Shown here: piece after piece, positions 50,752-59,791 of the stretch | Layout of the letters: each line of letters begins with the position of its first letter | Numbering within the stretch: position 1 is the stretch's first letter | Origin: Actinoalloteichus_B caeruleus | Lineage (GTDB): Bacteria > Actinomycetota > Actinomycetes > Mycobacteriales > Pseudonocardiaceae | Length of the DNA: 64,000 nt | Direction: 5' to 3' (one strand) | Assembly: GCF_000718005.1 (NCBI RefSeq) | Contig: NZ_JODV01000013.1 | The notes under the pieces: generated by a model | What the model saw: the letters and a program-made list of their open reading frames with translations, nothing else | Told to the model about the DNA's origin: nothing | The model's database searches: none | Program-made: the position numbers and the translations under genes

Positions 50752-52026
50752 GTGCGACGTCGAATCCTCCAGTCGATCCTGCTCGCCGTGGCGGTGACCG
50801 CGGTCGCGCTCGGCCTGCCCCTCGGCTTCAGCGCCCTGCGCCTCGTCGAGGACATCACCCGGGGCGAACTGAGCGGTCGCGTCCAGCAGATCGCCGCCAG
50901 CCTCGACGACCAGCTGGCCTTCGGCCGGGACCTCGACCTGGGCCAGATCCGGGTCGCGGTGCCGGAGGACGGCCAGATCAGGGTGACCATCCCGGGAGAG
51001 CCGCCGGTGGAGCAGGGGCCTGACCCCGGCCCGAACCCGGTGGTGGAGCGAGCCGCGATCGTGCAGCAGGGCACCGTGTCGCTGGCGGTTCCCTCCGGGC
51101 CGCTGCGCACTGCCCAGGCCCAGATGGCGGCCGTCGTGCTGCTGCTGGTGGTGCTCTCGGTCGGGACCGGGATGCTCGTCGCCAACGTGACCGCGCGCCG
51201 GTTGTCCGAGCCGCTGCGGCACGTGGGGGACCGGGCGGCCCGGCTGGGGGCGGGTGACTTCCGGCCGGACTCGCGGCGCCACGGCGTGCCCGAGCTGGAC
51301 CGCGTCGCCGAGGCCCTGGACACCTCGGCAGCCGCGCTCTCACAGCTCGTCGAGCGGGAGCGTGAGCTGGTCGGGGACGTCTCCCACCAGTTGCGAAGCC
51401 ACCTCACCGCCCTCCAGCTGCGGTTGGAGGAACTCGCCGACCCCCGGCACCAACCCGAGCCGGGGGAGGCGAGGGCGGCCCTGGAGCAGGCCGAGCTGCT
51501 GGCCCGGGTGCTGGAGGACCTGCTGGCGACGGCGACGGCGGTGCGTTCGCTCAGCGCCGAGCCCCTCGAACTGAGCGCCGAACTGCCCACGATGGTGGCC
51601 GAGTGGCGTGACCGGCTGCGCGGGGCGGGCCGCGCCCTGCGGGTGCGGGTCGAACCCAACCTGCTGGCCAGGGCGACACCCGCTCGGTTGCGGGAGGCGA
51701 TCGGGGTGCTGCTGGAGAACGCCGTCGTCCACGGCGCCGGGACCGTGGCGGTGACCGCGCGGCTGACCGGGGGAATGGTGACCATCGAGGTCACCGACCA
51801 GGGCAAGGGCGTGCCGGAGGAGCTGGTACCCCACGTGTTCGAACGCGGCGTGTCCGCCGCCGGCTCGACCGGGGTGGGGCTCGCGGTGGCCCGGGCGCTG
51901 GTGGAGGCCGACGGGGGCCGGTTGAAGGTGAGCCCCGAACGCACGGCGGCGTTCGTCATCTACCTCCGGGTGCCCCGCGTCGACGACGTCCTCGGCGTGT
52001 CCTGGCGGGCGGAGGCCCCGCGCTGA
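50752..52026 (+). CDS. Sensor histidine kinase
   Basis: A 424-residue kinase with two membrane helices (about residues 7-28 and 125-145), an extracellular loop of about 95 residues, a HAMP-like linker, HisKA and HATPase_c domains. The phospho-acceptor His is in LVGDVSHQLRSHLTALQLRL (about 204-223); the usual H-x-x-R-T-P-L motif here reads HQLRSHL, with His replacing Pro. The N-box is LLENAVVHGAG, and the G-boxes are TDQGKGVPEEL and AGSTGVGLAVARALVEADGG. It partners the upstream regulator. Confidence 0.93.
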   Translation: MRRRILQSILLAVAVTAVALGLPLGFSALRLVEDITRGELSGRVQQIAASLDDQLAFGRDLDLGQIRVAVPEDGQIRVTIPGEPPVEQGPDPGPNPVVERAAIVQQGTVSLAVPSGPLRTAQAQMAAVVLLLVVLSVGTGMLVANVTARRLSEPLRHVGDRAARLGAGDFRPDSRRHGVPELDRVAEALDTSAAALSQLVERERELVGDVSHQLRSHLTALQLRLEELADPRHQPEPGEARAALEQAELLARVLEDLLATATAVRSLSAEPLELSAELPTMVAEWRDRLRGAGRALRVRVEPNLLARATPARLREAIGVLLENAVVHGAGTVAVTARLTGGMVTIEVTDQGKGVPEELVPHVFERGVSAAGSTGVGLAVARALVEADGGRLKVSPERTAAFVIYLRVPRVDDVLGVSWRAEAPR

Positions 52027-52187
52027 GTCCCCGGCACGTGGTGCCCACCGGCGCGGGCGGCTGATCGGGACGGGGGCGCCCACCGTCGTCGACGACGGGA
52101 GCGAGGTCGGTGGCCCGCGCGTCCGGGCCCAGGGGAACGGCAGAGGACCGGTGGGTCGCCGGCGTCAGCTCCCCCGCGCGCGTTCGC

Positions 52188-52865
52188 TCACCTGCGACGG
52201 ATGCGGTTCCGGTCTCGTGCCTCCTCGGCCGGCTGCTCCTCCGACTCCGGGTGGGCTCGCCGCCCGTGCTCCGGCGCCGAGGCGGGCGGCGCCGAGGCGG
52301 CCGGCACCGCCCGGGCCGGGGGCGGGCCGTCGAGGGTGTCGGTCTCCGACCCGGCCGTGTCGTAGCTCGTCTCCAGGTTGCGGACCCCGCTCTGGGGGAA
52401 GACGAACCGGCGGAACGCCCAGTACCGGAAGATCATGCCGAGGAGGACGCCGATGACCTGGCTGCTGACGAAGTCGGCGACCTGCTCCGTGACGAAGCTG
52501 ACCGCCGGCTGCTTGAGGTCGAGCACGTAACGCGACACCGCCAGCGGGGCCAGGTAGAGCACGAAGGCGAGACCGCTGATGACGAAGAACAGGCTCGCCT
52601 CGTGCCCCGGGCGTCGGCCTCCCCGCGTCCGGAAGGACCACTCCCGGTTCAGCACGTAGGAGGCGGCGGTGGCCACCAGCACCGCGATGACCTTCGCGGT
52701 GAGGGGCTTGTCCAGGATCCACAACTTGACGGTGTAGAAGACGATCGTGTCGATCACCCAGGCCGTGCCGCCCACGACCGCGAACTTGAGCAGTTCGCGG
52801 TGCTTGAGCATGACGGTGCGCAGCGGCGCTGGTAGTCGATCGAGGACCTTGTGGACGACGGACAC
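52188..52865 (-). CDS. GtrA family membrane protein
   Basis: A 225-residue protein with four membrane helices (residues about 25-145), of the GtrA family, which flips or supports transfer of polyprenyl-linked sugars for cell-envelope glycans. LLKFAVVGGTAWVIDTIVFY and AASYVLNREWSFR are typical. A soluble Pro/Ala/Glu-rich tail of about 60 residues follows. GTG at 52865 was chosen over the adjacent GTG at 52868 because the -10 box TAGACT ends exactly 6 nt before it. The position next to purK is conserved in mycobacteria. Confidence 0.9.
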   Translation of the reverse strand: MSVVHKVLDRLPAPLRTVMLKHRELLKFAVVGGTAWVIDTIVFYTVKLWILDKPLTAKVIAVLVATAASYVLNREWSFRTRGGRRPGHEASLFFVISGLAFVLYLAPLAVSRYVLDLKQPAVSFVTEQVADFVSSQVIGVLLGMIFRYWAFRRFVFPQSGVRNLETSYDTAGSETDTLDGPPPARAVPAASAPPASAPEHGRRAHPESEEQPAEEARDRNRIRRR

Positions 52866-52871
52866 CACCGC

Positions 52872-52877
52872 AGTCTA
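52872..52877 (-). promoter_or_regulatory. -10 box for leaderless gtrA-like gene
   Basis: TAGACT on the minus strand; 6 nt to GTG at 52865 and 3 nt to GTG at 52868. Confidence 0.5.
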
Positions 52878-52943
52878 CGGAACCACGCTCCACGGCCGTG
52901 TGTAGCTACCGGACCCCGCAGCGAAGTGGTGAATTCCCCCTGT

Positions 52944-55900
52944 TCAGCCGTGCGAGCGCCCCCCGATCCCCGGTGGGTGGTCGTGCCGGTCCGCCTGGTT
53001 CCTCCTACCGAACGTATCGGACAACCGTCGCATTACGCCACTGTCGAGTGAAGGAGGTGAGGGAAGTGGTACTGACCGTGCGTCCCGACCACCGCCCGGC
53101 GGACCCCCCGGTTGGGGTGGCCCGCTCCCGCTGACCGGAGGGGGCGTGGACGGGGGCGACGGTCGGTGCGGCGCCTCCGGGGTCCGGTCGGGACGGGGAG
53201 GATCCCGGGATTCGACGCCGTGCTCAGGAGCCGGCCCCGGGGGCCCCTCCGGTGGAGCGGGGGCCCGTGGCCGCGGTTCCGGGTCCGCGGCGTCCCTCGG
53301 TGCCGGTGGTCCCTCCCGGTCGACGTCCTCCACCGGGTCCGGCGCCTCCCCGACCGCGGGACCGCCGAACGGTCGGTGGGACCACTCCACCCGCACCGAC
53401 GTCGGGTGCTCGGAGTCGCCGAGCCGCGCCAGCAGTGCGACGGAGGACGCGGGTGGCACGTCCCGACCGCCCTCCGCGCAGAACCACAGGACGAGGTGCC
53501 GTGACGAGCCCGGGCTGAGGGGCGGTGTGGGCCGGGGTCGGGTCGACCCCGAGGGGCAGCCAGCGAGCCCCCTCGGCGGGTCGAGGGGCCAACCGGGCAA
53601 CTGGCGCATCCGGACACCCGGCGGCAGCGTGGCCTCCAGCCTCGCCGGCGCCGTCGTCTGGCCGACGTTGCTCACCCGGACCCGCAGCACCGCGTGGTAG
53701 GAGCGGTGGCCGGCGCCACTCGGGGACGGCGTCGACCACGCGGGTCCGGTCCCCGTGGAGACCGCCACCCCGGACGGCCGTTCCGCCAGGTCCAGCCGTA
53801 CCGCTGGGAGCCGGGTCAGCGCGCCGTCCACCCCTCGAACGTGTCCCGTGACCTCCCCGGCCGAAGCCGCCGCCGCCAGCGCGCGGACCACGAGAGGGAG
53901 GTCGGCCTGCTCACCGGGTTCGAGGCCGTCCGGAACGTGGCAGTGGACCAACCGTCCACGCCCGTCGCACGAGATGTCCTCCCCGCCGTCGAGGGCGAAG
54001 TGGCGCGGGACCTCGGCTCGCACGGTCACCGGGCCCGTCGGGGCGTTCCCCGTGTTCCGCAGGCGGTAGGTGACCGACCCGGCGGGGCCGCCGGGCGGCA
54101 GCGGCTCCGGAACGCCGAGGGCCTCGACCCGGAGGGCCGGGCGCGCCGCGGTCAGCCGGAGGTCCAGCGCCTCCCGCGCCGCGCCCAGCCTCGCGGTGAC
54201 CCGGATCGGCGTCGCCACGGGCAGCCAGGTGCGGAGCCGCAGGCGGACGTCGTGCCGGTCGCCCGGTGCCACCTCGCCCGGTGACTCGCAGCGAACCACC
54301 GACGGGGGCAGCGCCGAGGCGACGACCCAGGAGGAGTGGGGGTGACGGAACGCGTCGGACCGCAGGTCGCACCGGGGCGGAAGGCCGTCGACCCGGACCC
54401 ACCACGGCAGCCGCAGCTCCACGGAGACGGGCGCGGTGCTCGTCCCGGTGTTCGTGACCTCGGCCCTGAGTTCGGCGGGGGCGGGCCACCCGCCCCCAGG
54501 GGTGCGGAGCGCGCTCCCGCCCAGGGCCAGGTGGTCGACCGTGGCGGGGCGCACGGTGACGGTGATGGTGGCCAGGCGGAGGTGGATGGCGGTGCCGGCG
54601 TGCAGGGTGCCGCTGATGGCGCCCCCCTCGGCGTCGACCGAGGCGGTCAACTGGATGTGGAGCGTCAGGTCGCCCCCGGCGGGCACCCCCTCGACCGACC
54701 GGCAGGTGACCCTCGTGCCGGTCGGGTGTTGGACGCAGACGTCCGGCTCGCCGACGGTGGTCGGGACCGGGGATGGGGCGGCCGGCGCGGCTCCGGTGGG
54801 ATCCTCGGCGGCCCTCGGTGAGGGAGGTTCGGCGCCGGTTCGCGGTCTCGCGGCCGGATCCGGGGCGGGCGGTTCGCCGGCCCCCGTTCCCGGGGTGTCT
54901 CCGGCGGGCCGCGATCCGGAAGGGGCGTCCGGGACGGTTCGTCCCGTTGCCGTGACCCCCTTCGGGAGGTCCAACGACACGGTGACGGGTTCCGACGCAC
55001 GGTCCCCGGTGTTGCGCACCGTGATGGGGAGGTCCACCGGTTCGCCGCCGGCGACCAGGACGAGTGAGCTGTCGGGAACGGTCGCCTCCAGCCGCGCGCC
55101 CACCGGCTCCCGTGTTTCCTCCGGGGGCGGAGGTGGGTCCGCCGGCCTTGGCGGGTGGGGCGGCGACGGGGACGGGGTCGGTGGTGGGGGTGGGAGCTGG
55201 ACCGGATCCCGCACGGTCGGGGGCGCGGTCGGGACCTCGGGCAGCGGTAAGGACTCGCTGGCCGGCGGGTCGGAGGGCTGCGCCACCGGGTCGGGTGCGG
55301 GACCTCCGCTCAACAGGCCGAGCACCATCGCCGCGGCCAGCGCGGCGGCCGAGGAGGCAGCACCCAACCACTGGCGGGGCGCGCCGCTGATGAGCCCGCT
55401 GACCGCACCCGCCGTCGACCCGGTCACCGCGCCGACTCCCGCGCCGGTCAGGGAGGTCGCCGCCGCCGTGGCGAGGTAGCCGCCCGCTCCCACCCCGAGG
55501 ACGACGAACGCGACGCCGCGCAGCGCGCCGTTGAGGTCGGCCAGCTCGGAGGCGAGGGTCCGACAACGTTCGCAACCGTCGAGGTGGGTCTCCACCTGGG
55601 CCGTCTCCCGTCGGGAGAGGCCATCCCTCGTCCACGCGCCGAGCCGCTCGGCCACCGCGCGACACCGCGACGTCGCTCCGACCTCGCTGAGGTGCTCCTG
55701 GAGGAAGGCCTGCCGCAGCCCCTCCCTCGCCCGGTACGCGAGGGCCGCCACCCCGTTGGCGGAGAGCCCGAGGATCGGTGCCACCGCGGAGGGCGGCTGT
55801 CCCTCGATCTCGGTGTGCCACAGCACCGTCTGCCACCGTTCGGGGAGTCGAGCGAACGCCCGGGCGGCGAGGGAGCGTTCCAGGCCGGCGACCGCGGTGT

Positions 55901-56255
55901 CGGTGAAGGGCACCGCGAGGGCGGCGCCCGCGACGGCGCCCACGTCCTCGGACAGCTCGACCCGCCGTTCCCGCCGGGTCCGGTCGTAGGCGGTGTGCCG
56001 CAACGACGTCAGCAGGTAGGCGCGGAAGGCCGAGTCCGGGCCCCCACCTGTCCGCAGCACCTGGAGCACCCGGGCGAACGCCTCCGACACCAGGTCGTCG
56101 GCCTCGATCGGGGTCCTGGCGAGCTGGCGGGACAGGTTGCGCGCCGCGTCGACGTGCCGGACGTAGAGCTCCCCGTACGCCGAGGTGACCCCCTGGCGGA
56201 CGGCATCGATCAGGTCCTCGTCACTCGTGCCGTGCGTGTTCCCCGGGTCTGCCAC
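52944..56255 (-). CDS. ECF sigma factor fused to zinc-finger anti-sigma and extracellular beta-sandwich repeats
   Basis: A 1103-residue multidomain protein. Residues 10-95 are sigma region 2 (AYGELYVRHVDAARNLSRQL, IEADDLVSEAFARVLQVL, LTSLRHTAYDRTRRERR). Residues 125-190 are region 4 (LPERWQTVLWHTEIEGQPPS, SANGVAALAYRAREGLRQAF). Residues 198-240 form a zinc-binding anti-sigma domain (C198; H224-x3-C228-x2-C231). Two hydrophobic segments near 247-285 and 300-322 can cross the membrane. The remainder is Pro-rich and then DUF11/CARDB-like beta-sandwich repeats to about residue 1000, ending in a Pro/Gly/Arg-rich tail. The plan suggests a membrane-held sigma factor with its own inhibitor and an external sensor. 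GTG at 56255 has GAGGAGG 8 nt upstream. Confidence 0.87.
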   Translation of the reverse strand: MADPGNTHGTSDEDLIDAVRQGVTSAYGELYVRHVDAARNLSRQLARTPIEADDLVSEAFARVLQVLRTGGGPDSAFRAYLLTSLRHTAYDRTRRERRVELSEDVGAVAGAALAVPFTDTAVAGLERSLAARAFARLPERWQTVLWHTEIEGQPPSAVAPILGLSANGVAALAYRAREGLRQAFLQEHLSEVGATSRCRAVAERLGAWTRDGLSRRETAQVETHLDGCERCRTLASELADLNGALRGVAFVVLGVGAGGYLATAAATSLTGAGVGAVTGSTAGAVSGLISGAPRQWLGAASSAAALAAAMVLGLLSGGPAPDPVAQPSDPPASESLPLPEVPTAPPTVRDPVQLPPPPPTPSPSPPHPPRPADPPPPPEETREPVGARLEATVPDSSLVLVAGGEPVDLPITVRNTGDRASEPVTVSLDLPKGVTATGRTVPDAPSGSRPAGDTPGTGAGEPPAPDPAARPRTGAEPPSPRAAEDPTGAAPAAPSPVPTTVGEPDVCVQHPTGTRVTCRSVEGVPAGGDLTLHIQLTASVDAEGGAISGTLHAGTAIHLRLATITVTVRPATVDHLALGGSALRTPGGGWPAPAELRAEVTNTGTSTAPVSVELRLPWWVRVDGLPPRCDLRSDAFRHPHSSWVVASALPPSVVRCESPGEVAPGDRHDVRLRLRTWLPVATPIRVTARLGAAREALDLRLTAARPALRVEALGVPEPLPPGGPAGSVTYRLRNTGNAPTGPVTVRAEVPRHFALDGGEDISCDGRGRLVHCHVPDGLEPGEQADLPLVVRALAAAASAGEVTGHVRGVDGALTRLPAVRLDLAERPSGVAVSTGTGPAWSTPSPSGAGHRSYHAVLRVRVSNVGQTTAPARLEATLPPGVRMRQLPGWPLDPPRGLAGCPSGSTRPRPTPPLSPGSSRHLVLWFCAEGGRDVPPASSVALLARLGDSEHPTSVRVEWSHRPFGGPAVGEAPDPVEDVDREGPPAPRDAADPEPRPRAPAPPEGPPGPAPEHGVESRDPPRPDRTPEAPHRPSPPSTPPPVSGSGPPQPGGPPGGGRDARSVPLPSPPSLDSGVMRRLSDTFGRRNQADRHDHPPGIGGRSHG

Positions 56256-56410
56256 GCCCGCCGCCTCCTCATCACACGGAAGCACACATTGTGACCAACC
56301 GGTTACCCGTCGCGCCATCAGGGCCACCGTGACGGACGAGCGGGGCGGGGACCGGCAACGCGCGGTCCCTCGGAGCCAGGCCACCGGACCCTCTCCGCGT
56401 GGCCCCCGTT

Positions 56411-56416
56411 TAGGCT
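56411..56416 (+). promoter_or_regulatory. -10 box for purK
   Basis: TAGGCT with 9 nt to the GTG at 56426; transcription should start at or within 3 nt of the start codon. Confidence 0.5.
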
Positions 56417-56425
56417 CCTGGAACC

Positions 56426-57649
56426 GTGGAGACCAGCAACGACCGACGTGCCCGCCGCGGCGGCCGTTCCACCATGCCCTCGGTCGGCATGGTGGGCGGC
56501 GGTCAGCTCGCGCGGATGACCCACCAGGCAGCGATTCCCCTCGGGCAGTCCCTCCGGGTGCTGGCGGTGGCGGAGACGGACCCCGCCGCCGTCGTCGCCA
56601 GCGACGTCGCCTTCGGCCACCACACCGACCTGGAGGCGTTGCGGTCCTTCGCCCGGGACAGCGACGTCCTCACGTTCGACCACGAGCACGTGCCCGGCGA
56701 ACACCTGCGCGCGCTCGAGGCGGAAGGGGTCACCGTCCACCCGGGGTCGGCCGCGCTGGCGCACGCGCAGGACAAGCTCGTCATGCGTCGCCGGCTCGCC
56801 GAGCTGGGCGTCGCGGGCCCCGCCTTCGCGGAGGTGACCTCGCCGGCGGACCTGGTCGCCTTCGGGGAGGAACACGGCTGGCCCTGCGTGCTCAAGGCCG
56901 CGAGAGGGGGCTACGACGGGCGCGGGGTGTGGATGGTGGACACCCGGGAGGACGGGGCGGCCCTGGTGGCGGAACTGCTCGCCGCCGGTACCCCACTGCT
57001 GGTCGAGGAAAGGGTCGACCTCCACCGCGAGCTGGCCGCCCTGGTCGCACGGTCCCCCTTCGGCCAGGGCGGGGCGTGGCCCGTGGTCGAGACGGTGCAG
57101 CGGGACGGCATCTGCGTCGAGGTGCTGGCGCCCGCGCCGGGCCTGACCGAGGGCCAGGCCGCCCAGGCCCAGGAGCTGGCCTTCACGATCGCGTCCGCGT
57201 TGGGCGTCGTCGGGGTGCTGGCGGTGGAGCTGTTCGAGACCCGGGACGGGAGGTTGCTGGTCAACGAGCTCGCCATGCGCCCCCACAACTCGGGCCACTG
57301 GACGATCGAGGGCTCGCGGACCTCCCAGTTCGAGCAGCACCTCCGGGCCGTGCTCGACTACCCGCTCGGCGCCACCGACCTGGCGGCGCCCGCCGTCGTG
57401 ATGGCCAACGTGCTGGGCGGGGACCCCGTTCCGGAGATGACCATGGACGAACGGGTGCACCACCTGTTCGCCCGGTACCCCGACGTGAAGATCCACCTCT
57501 ACGGCAAGGAGGAGCGGCCGGGGCGCAAGATCGGTCACGTCACCGCGCTGGGCGCCGATCCGGACGCCACTCGCGGGCGCGCGGGGCAGGCCGCGGCGTG
57601 GCTGCGGGACGCCCGCTGGCCCGACGGCCACGACATCCACGGCACCTAG
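56426..57649 (+). CDS. purK: N5-carboxyaminoimidazole ribonucleotide synthase
   Basis: A 407-residue ATP-grasp enzyme of purine synthesis that converts AIR, bicarbonate and ATP to N5-CAIR. VGMVGGGQLARMTHQAA (residues about 16-32), DVLTFDHEHVPGEHLRAL, CVLKAARGGYDGRGVWMV (ATP-grasp loop), LAVELFETRDGRLLVNELAM, and RPHNSGHWTIEGS. It precedes purE by 176 nt on the same strand. The first 13 residues before the conserved start are Arg-rich, which suits the leaderless GTG chosen here. Confidence 0.96.
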   Translation: METSNDRRARRGGRSTMPSVGMVGGGQLARMTHQAAIPLGQSLRVLAVAETDPAAVVASDVAFGHHTDLEALRSFARDSDVLTFDHEHVPGEHLRALEAEGVTVHPGSAALAHAQDKLVMRRRLAELGVAGPAFAEVTSPADLVAFGEEHGWPCVLKAARGGYDGRGVWMVDTREDGAALVAELLAAGTPLLVEERVDLHRELAALVARSPFGQGGAWPVVETVQRDGICVEVLAPAPGLTEGQAAQAQELAFTIASALGVVGVLAVELFETRDGRLLVNELAMRPHNSGHWTIEGSRTSQFEQHLRAVLDYPLGATDLAAPAVVMANVLGGDPVPEMTMDERVHHLFARYPDVKIHLYGKEERPGRKIGHVTALGADPDATRGRAGQAAAWLRDARWPDGHDIHGT

Positions 57650-57825
57650 AACTGGTCGCCGCCGGCGTGGCACGGCCCCGCCACCACCCCGGGTCGGGTC
57701 AGGATGGCCGGGGTCGGTCCGCCCGCCCGAGGCGACGTCGTCCCGTAGCGCAGAGCGTCGGTCCCGCCGGCCCACCCTCCTGGTGCGGCCGCCCGGTGGG
57801 GCCGCGGAGGGAGAAGAGAACCAAC

Positions 57826-58365
57826 GTGGCAGAACAACAGGCGCCTCTCGTCGGTGTGATCATGGGCAGTGACTCGGACTGGCCCGTGATGGGCGTCGCC
57901 GCCGAGACCCTGGCCGAGTTCGACGTCCCGCACGAGGTGTCGGTGGTGTCGGCTCACCGCACACCCCAGCGCATGCTCGACTACGCGCGGACGGCGGCGG
58001 AGCGGGGAATCCGCGTGATCGTCGCCGGAGCCGGTGGGGCGGCGCACCTGCCCGGCATGGTCGCCTCGGCGACCGTGCTGCCGGTCATCGGCGTTCCGGT
58101 GCCCCTGCGGCACCTGGAGGGCATGGACTCGCTGCTCTCGATCGTGCAGATGCCGGCCGGGGTCCCGGTCGCGACGGTGTCGGTGGGCGGGGCGCGCAAC
58201 GCGGGGTTGCTCGCCGTGCGCGTGCTCGGTGCGGGAACCGACGAGCGCGCGGCCGGGTACCGGCAGCGGATGGCCGCGTTCCAGGCGGAGATGGAACGCC
58301 TGGTGCTCGACAAGGACGCGGCGCTGCGGGAACGGATCAGCCAGGGCGAGGCGATCACCGGCTGA
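57826..58365 (+). CDS. purE: N5-CAIR mutase
   Basis: A 179-residue class I PurE that isomerises N5-CAIR to CAIR, the step after PurK. GVIMGSDSDWPVM at the N-terminus, VSAHRTPQRMLDYA (catalytic His), VIVAGAGGAAHLPGMVA, GVPVPLRHLEGMDSLLSIVQ and AGVPVATVSVGGARNAGLL. GTG at 57826 has GGAGGGAGAAG upstream, with somewhat long spacing (about 12 nt). Confidence 0.97.
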   Translation: MAEQQAPLVGVIMGSDSDWPVMGVAAETLAEFDVPHEVSVVSAHRTPQRMLDYARTAAERGIRVIVAGAGGAAHLPGMVASATVLPVIGVPVPLRHLEGMDSLLSIVQMPAGVPVATVSVGGARNAGLLAVRVLGAGTDERAAGYRQRMAAFQAEMERLVLDKDAALRERISQGEAITG

Positions 58366-58422
58366 CCTCCACCGCACGCGGTGTCGGGTGGTCCGGCTGG
58401 TCACGACCGCGCTGGCGCGCGG

Positions 58423-58449
58423 GCTCCTCCGGCCCGGTCGGGGAGGAGC
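58423..58449 (+). terminator. Possible terminator after purE
   Basis: The arms GCTCCTCC (58423-58430) and GGAGGAGC (58442-58449) form an 8-bp stem with an 11-nt loop, 58 nt after the purE stop. Confidence 0.4.
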
Positions 58450-58576
58450 GCTCCCCTGGATCCGGTCGACCTCCCACACGGTGGCCGACCCGAGAGGCGC
58501 GCTCCGCCGGGCCCCTGGGCACCCGTCACCAGCACCGGTGTCGGCACGCTCCCTCGCTACTGGCGGGTAACCCCGC

Positions 58577-58582
58577 TACGAT
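58577..58582 (+). promoter_or_regulatory. -10 box upstream of the acyl-CoA dehydrogenase gene
   Basis: TACGAT, which predicts transcription start near 58589, upstream of the palindrome at 58598-58615 and the ribosome site. Confidence 0.4.
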
Positions 58583-58597
58583 CGCCCGCAGGAGCGT

Positions 58598-58615
58598 TGC
58601 TACCCGTCGGTAACA
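58598..58615. promoter_or_regulatory. Palindromic operator candidate before acyl-CoA dehydrogenase
   Basis: The arms TGCTACC (58598-58604) and GGTAACA (58609-58615) are complementary except for one base, with a CGTC centre. A further GGTAAC occurs at 58566-58571. The location just downstream of the predicted promoter would suit a TetR-type repressor of fatty-acid genes. Confidence 0.4.
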
Positions 58616-58627
58616 GGAGGACGTGCG

Positions 58628-59791
58628 GTGAACCGTGGCTTCGACACCTACCAGCTGGCAGAGGAGCACGAAGCGCTGCGCGCGGCGGTGCGGTCCCTCT
58701 CGGAGAAGGAGATCGCGCCGCACGCGGCCGAGGTCGACGAGCAGTCGCGGTTCCCGATCGAGGCGAAGAAGGCCCTGGTCAAGGCCGGGTTCCACGCCGC
58801 GCACATCCCCGAGGACTACGCCGGGGAGGGAGCCGACTCCATCGCGACCTGCATCGTCATCGAGGAGGTCGCCCGGGTGTGCGCCTCGTCGTCGCTCATC
58901 CCGGCCGTCAACAAGCTGGGCACCATGCCGATCCTGCTCGGCGCCTCCGATGAGCTGAAGCGGACGGTGCTGCCCTCCGTCGCCAACGGCGAGGCCATGG
59001 TGTCCTACGCGCTGTCCGAGCGCGAGGCGGGCTCCGACACGGCGTCGATGCGCACCAGGGCTCGCCTGGACGGCGACCACTGGGTGCTCAACGGCACCAA
59101 GTGCTGGATCACGAACGCGGGCGAGTCCAGTTGGTACACGGTGATGGCCGTGACCGATCCGGACGCGGCCAGGAAGGCGGACGGGATCTCCGCGTTCCTG
59201 GTGCACGCCGACGACCCCGGCTTCGAGGTCGGGGCCAAGGAGCGCAAGCTCGGCATCAAGGGGTCGCCCACGTGTGAGATCCACTTCAGCGACTGCGCGA
59301 TCCCCGAGAACCGGATCATCGGGGAGCCGGGGACGGGACTGCGCACCGCCCTGCGCGCCCTGGACCACACCAGGCCGACGATCGGCGCGCAGGCGGTCGG
59401 CATCGCTCAGGGCGCCCTGGACGCGGCCGTCGCCTACGTGCGGGAGCGCCGCCAGTTCGGCCGTCCCGTCAGCGATTTCCAGGGCGTCCAGTTCATGCTC
59501 GCCGACATGGCGATGAGCATCGAGGCGGCGCGGCACATGGTGTACGTGGCGGCGGCGCGCGCCGAGCGCGGTGAGGACGACCTCGTGTTCGTCTCGGCCG
59601 CCGCGAAGTGCTTCGCGTCGGACGTCGCGATGCGGGTCACCACCGATGCGGTGCAGCTCTTCGGCGGTGCCGGTTACACCACGGACTTCCCGGTCGAGCG
59701 GATGATGCGTGACGCCAAGATCACCCAGATCTACGAGGGCACGAACCAGATCCAGCGCATGGTGATGGCGAAGTCCCTGCTCCGGGGCTGA
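58628..59791 (+). CDS. Acyl-CoA dehydrogenase (FadE25-like)
   Basis: A 387-residue flavoprotein that introduces the alpha-beta double bond into acyl-CoA in beta-oxidation. AMVSYALSEREAGSDTASM (FAD/substrate loop), KCWITNAGESSWYTVMAV, DHTRPTIGAQAVGIAQGALD, QLFGGAGYTTDFPVERMMRD, and IYEGTNQIQRMVMAKSLL at the C-terminus with the catalytic Glu. GTG at 58628 has AGGAGG about 7 nt upstream. The position after purE matches fadE25 in mycobacteria. Confidence 0.95.
   Translation: MNRGFDTYQLAEEHEALRAAVRSLSEKEIAPHAAEVDEQSRFPIEAKKALVKAGFHAAHIPEDYAGEGADSIATCIVIEEVARVCASSSLIPAVNKLGTMPILLGASDELKRTVLPSVANGEAMVSYALSEREAGSDTASMRTRARLDGDHWVLNGTKCWITNAGESSWYTVMAVTDPDAARKADGISAFLVHADDPGFEVGAKERKLGIKGSPTCEIHFSDCAIPENRIIGEPGTGLRTALRALDHTRPTIGAQAVGIAQGALDAAVAYVRERRQFGRPVSDFQGVQFMLADMAMSIEAARHMVYVAAARAERGEDDLVFVSAAAKCFASDVAMRVTTDAVQLFGGAGYTTDFPVERMMRDAKITQIYEGTNQIQRMVMAKSLLRG

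Noticed and set aside
53694..55479. Plus-strand frames (for example 54436-55479) opposite the sigma-fusion gene
   Set aside because: They mirror the Pro/Gly-rich extracellular part of the real minus-strand gene, which has clear sigma and zinc-finger motifs.
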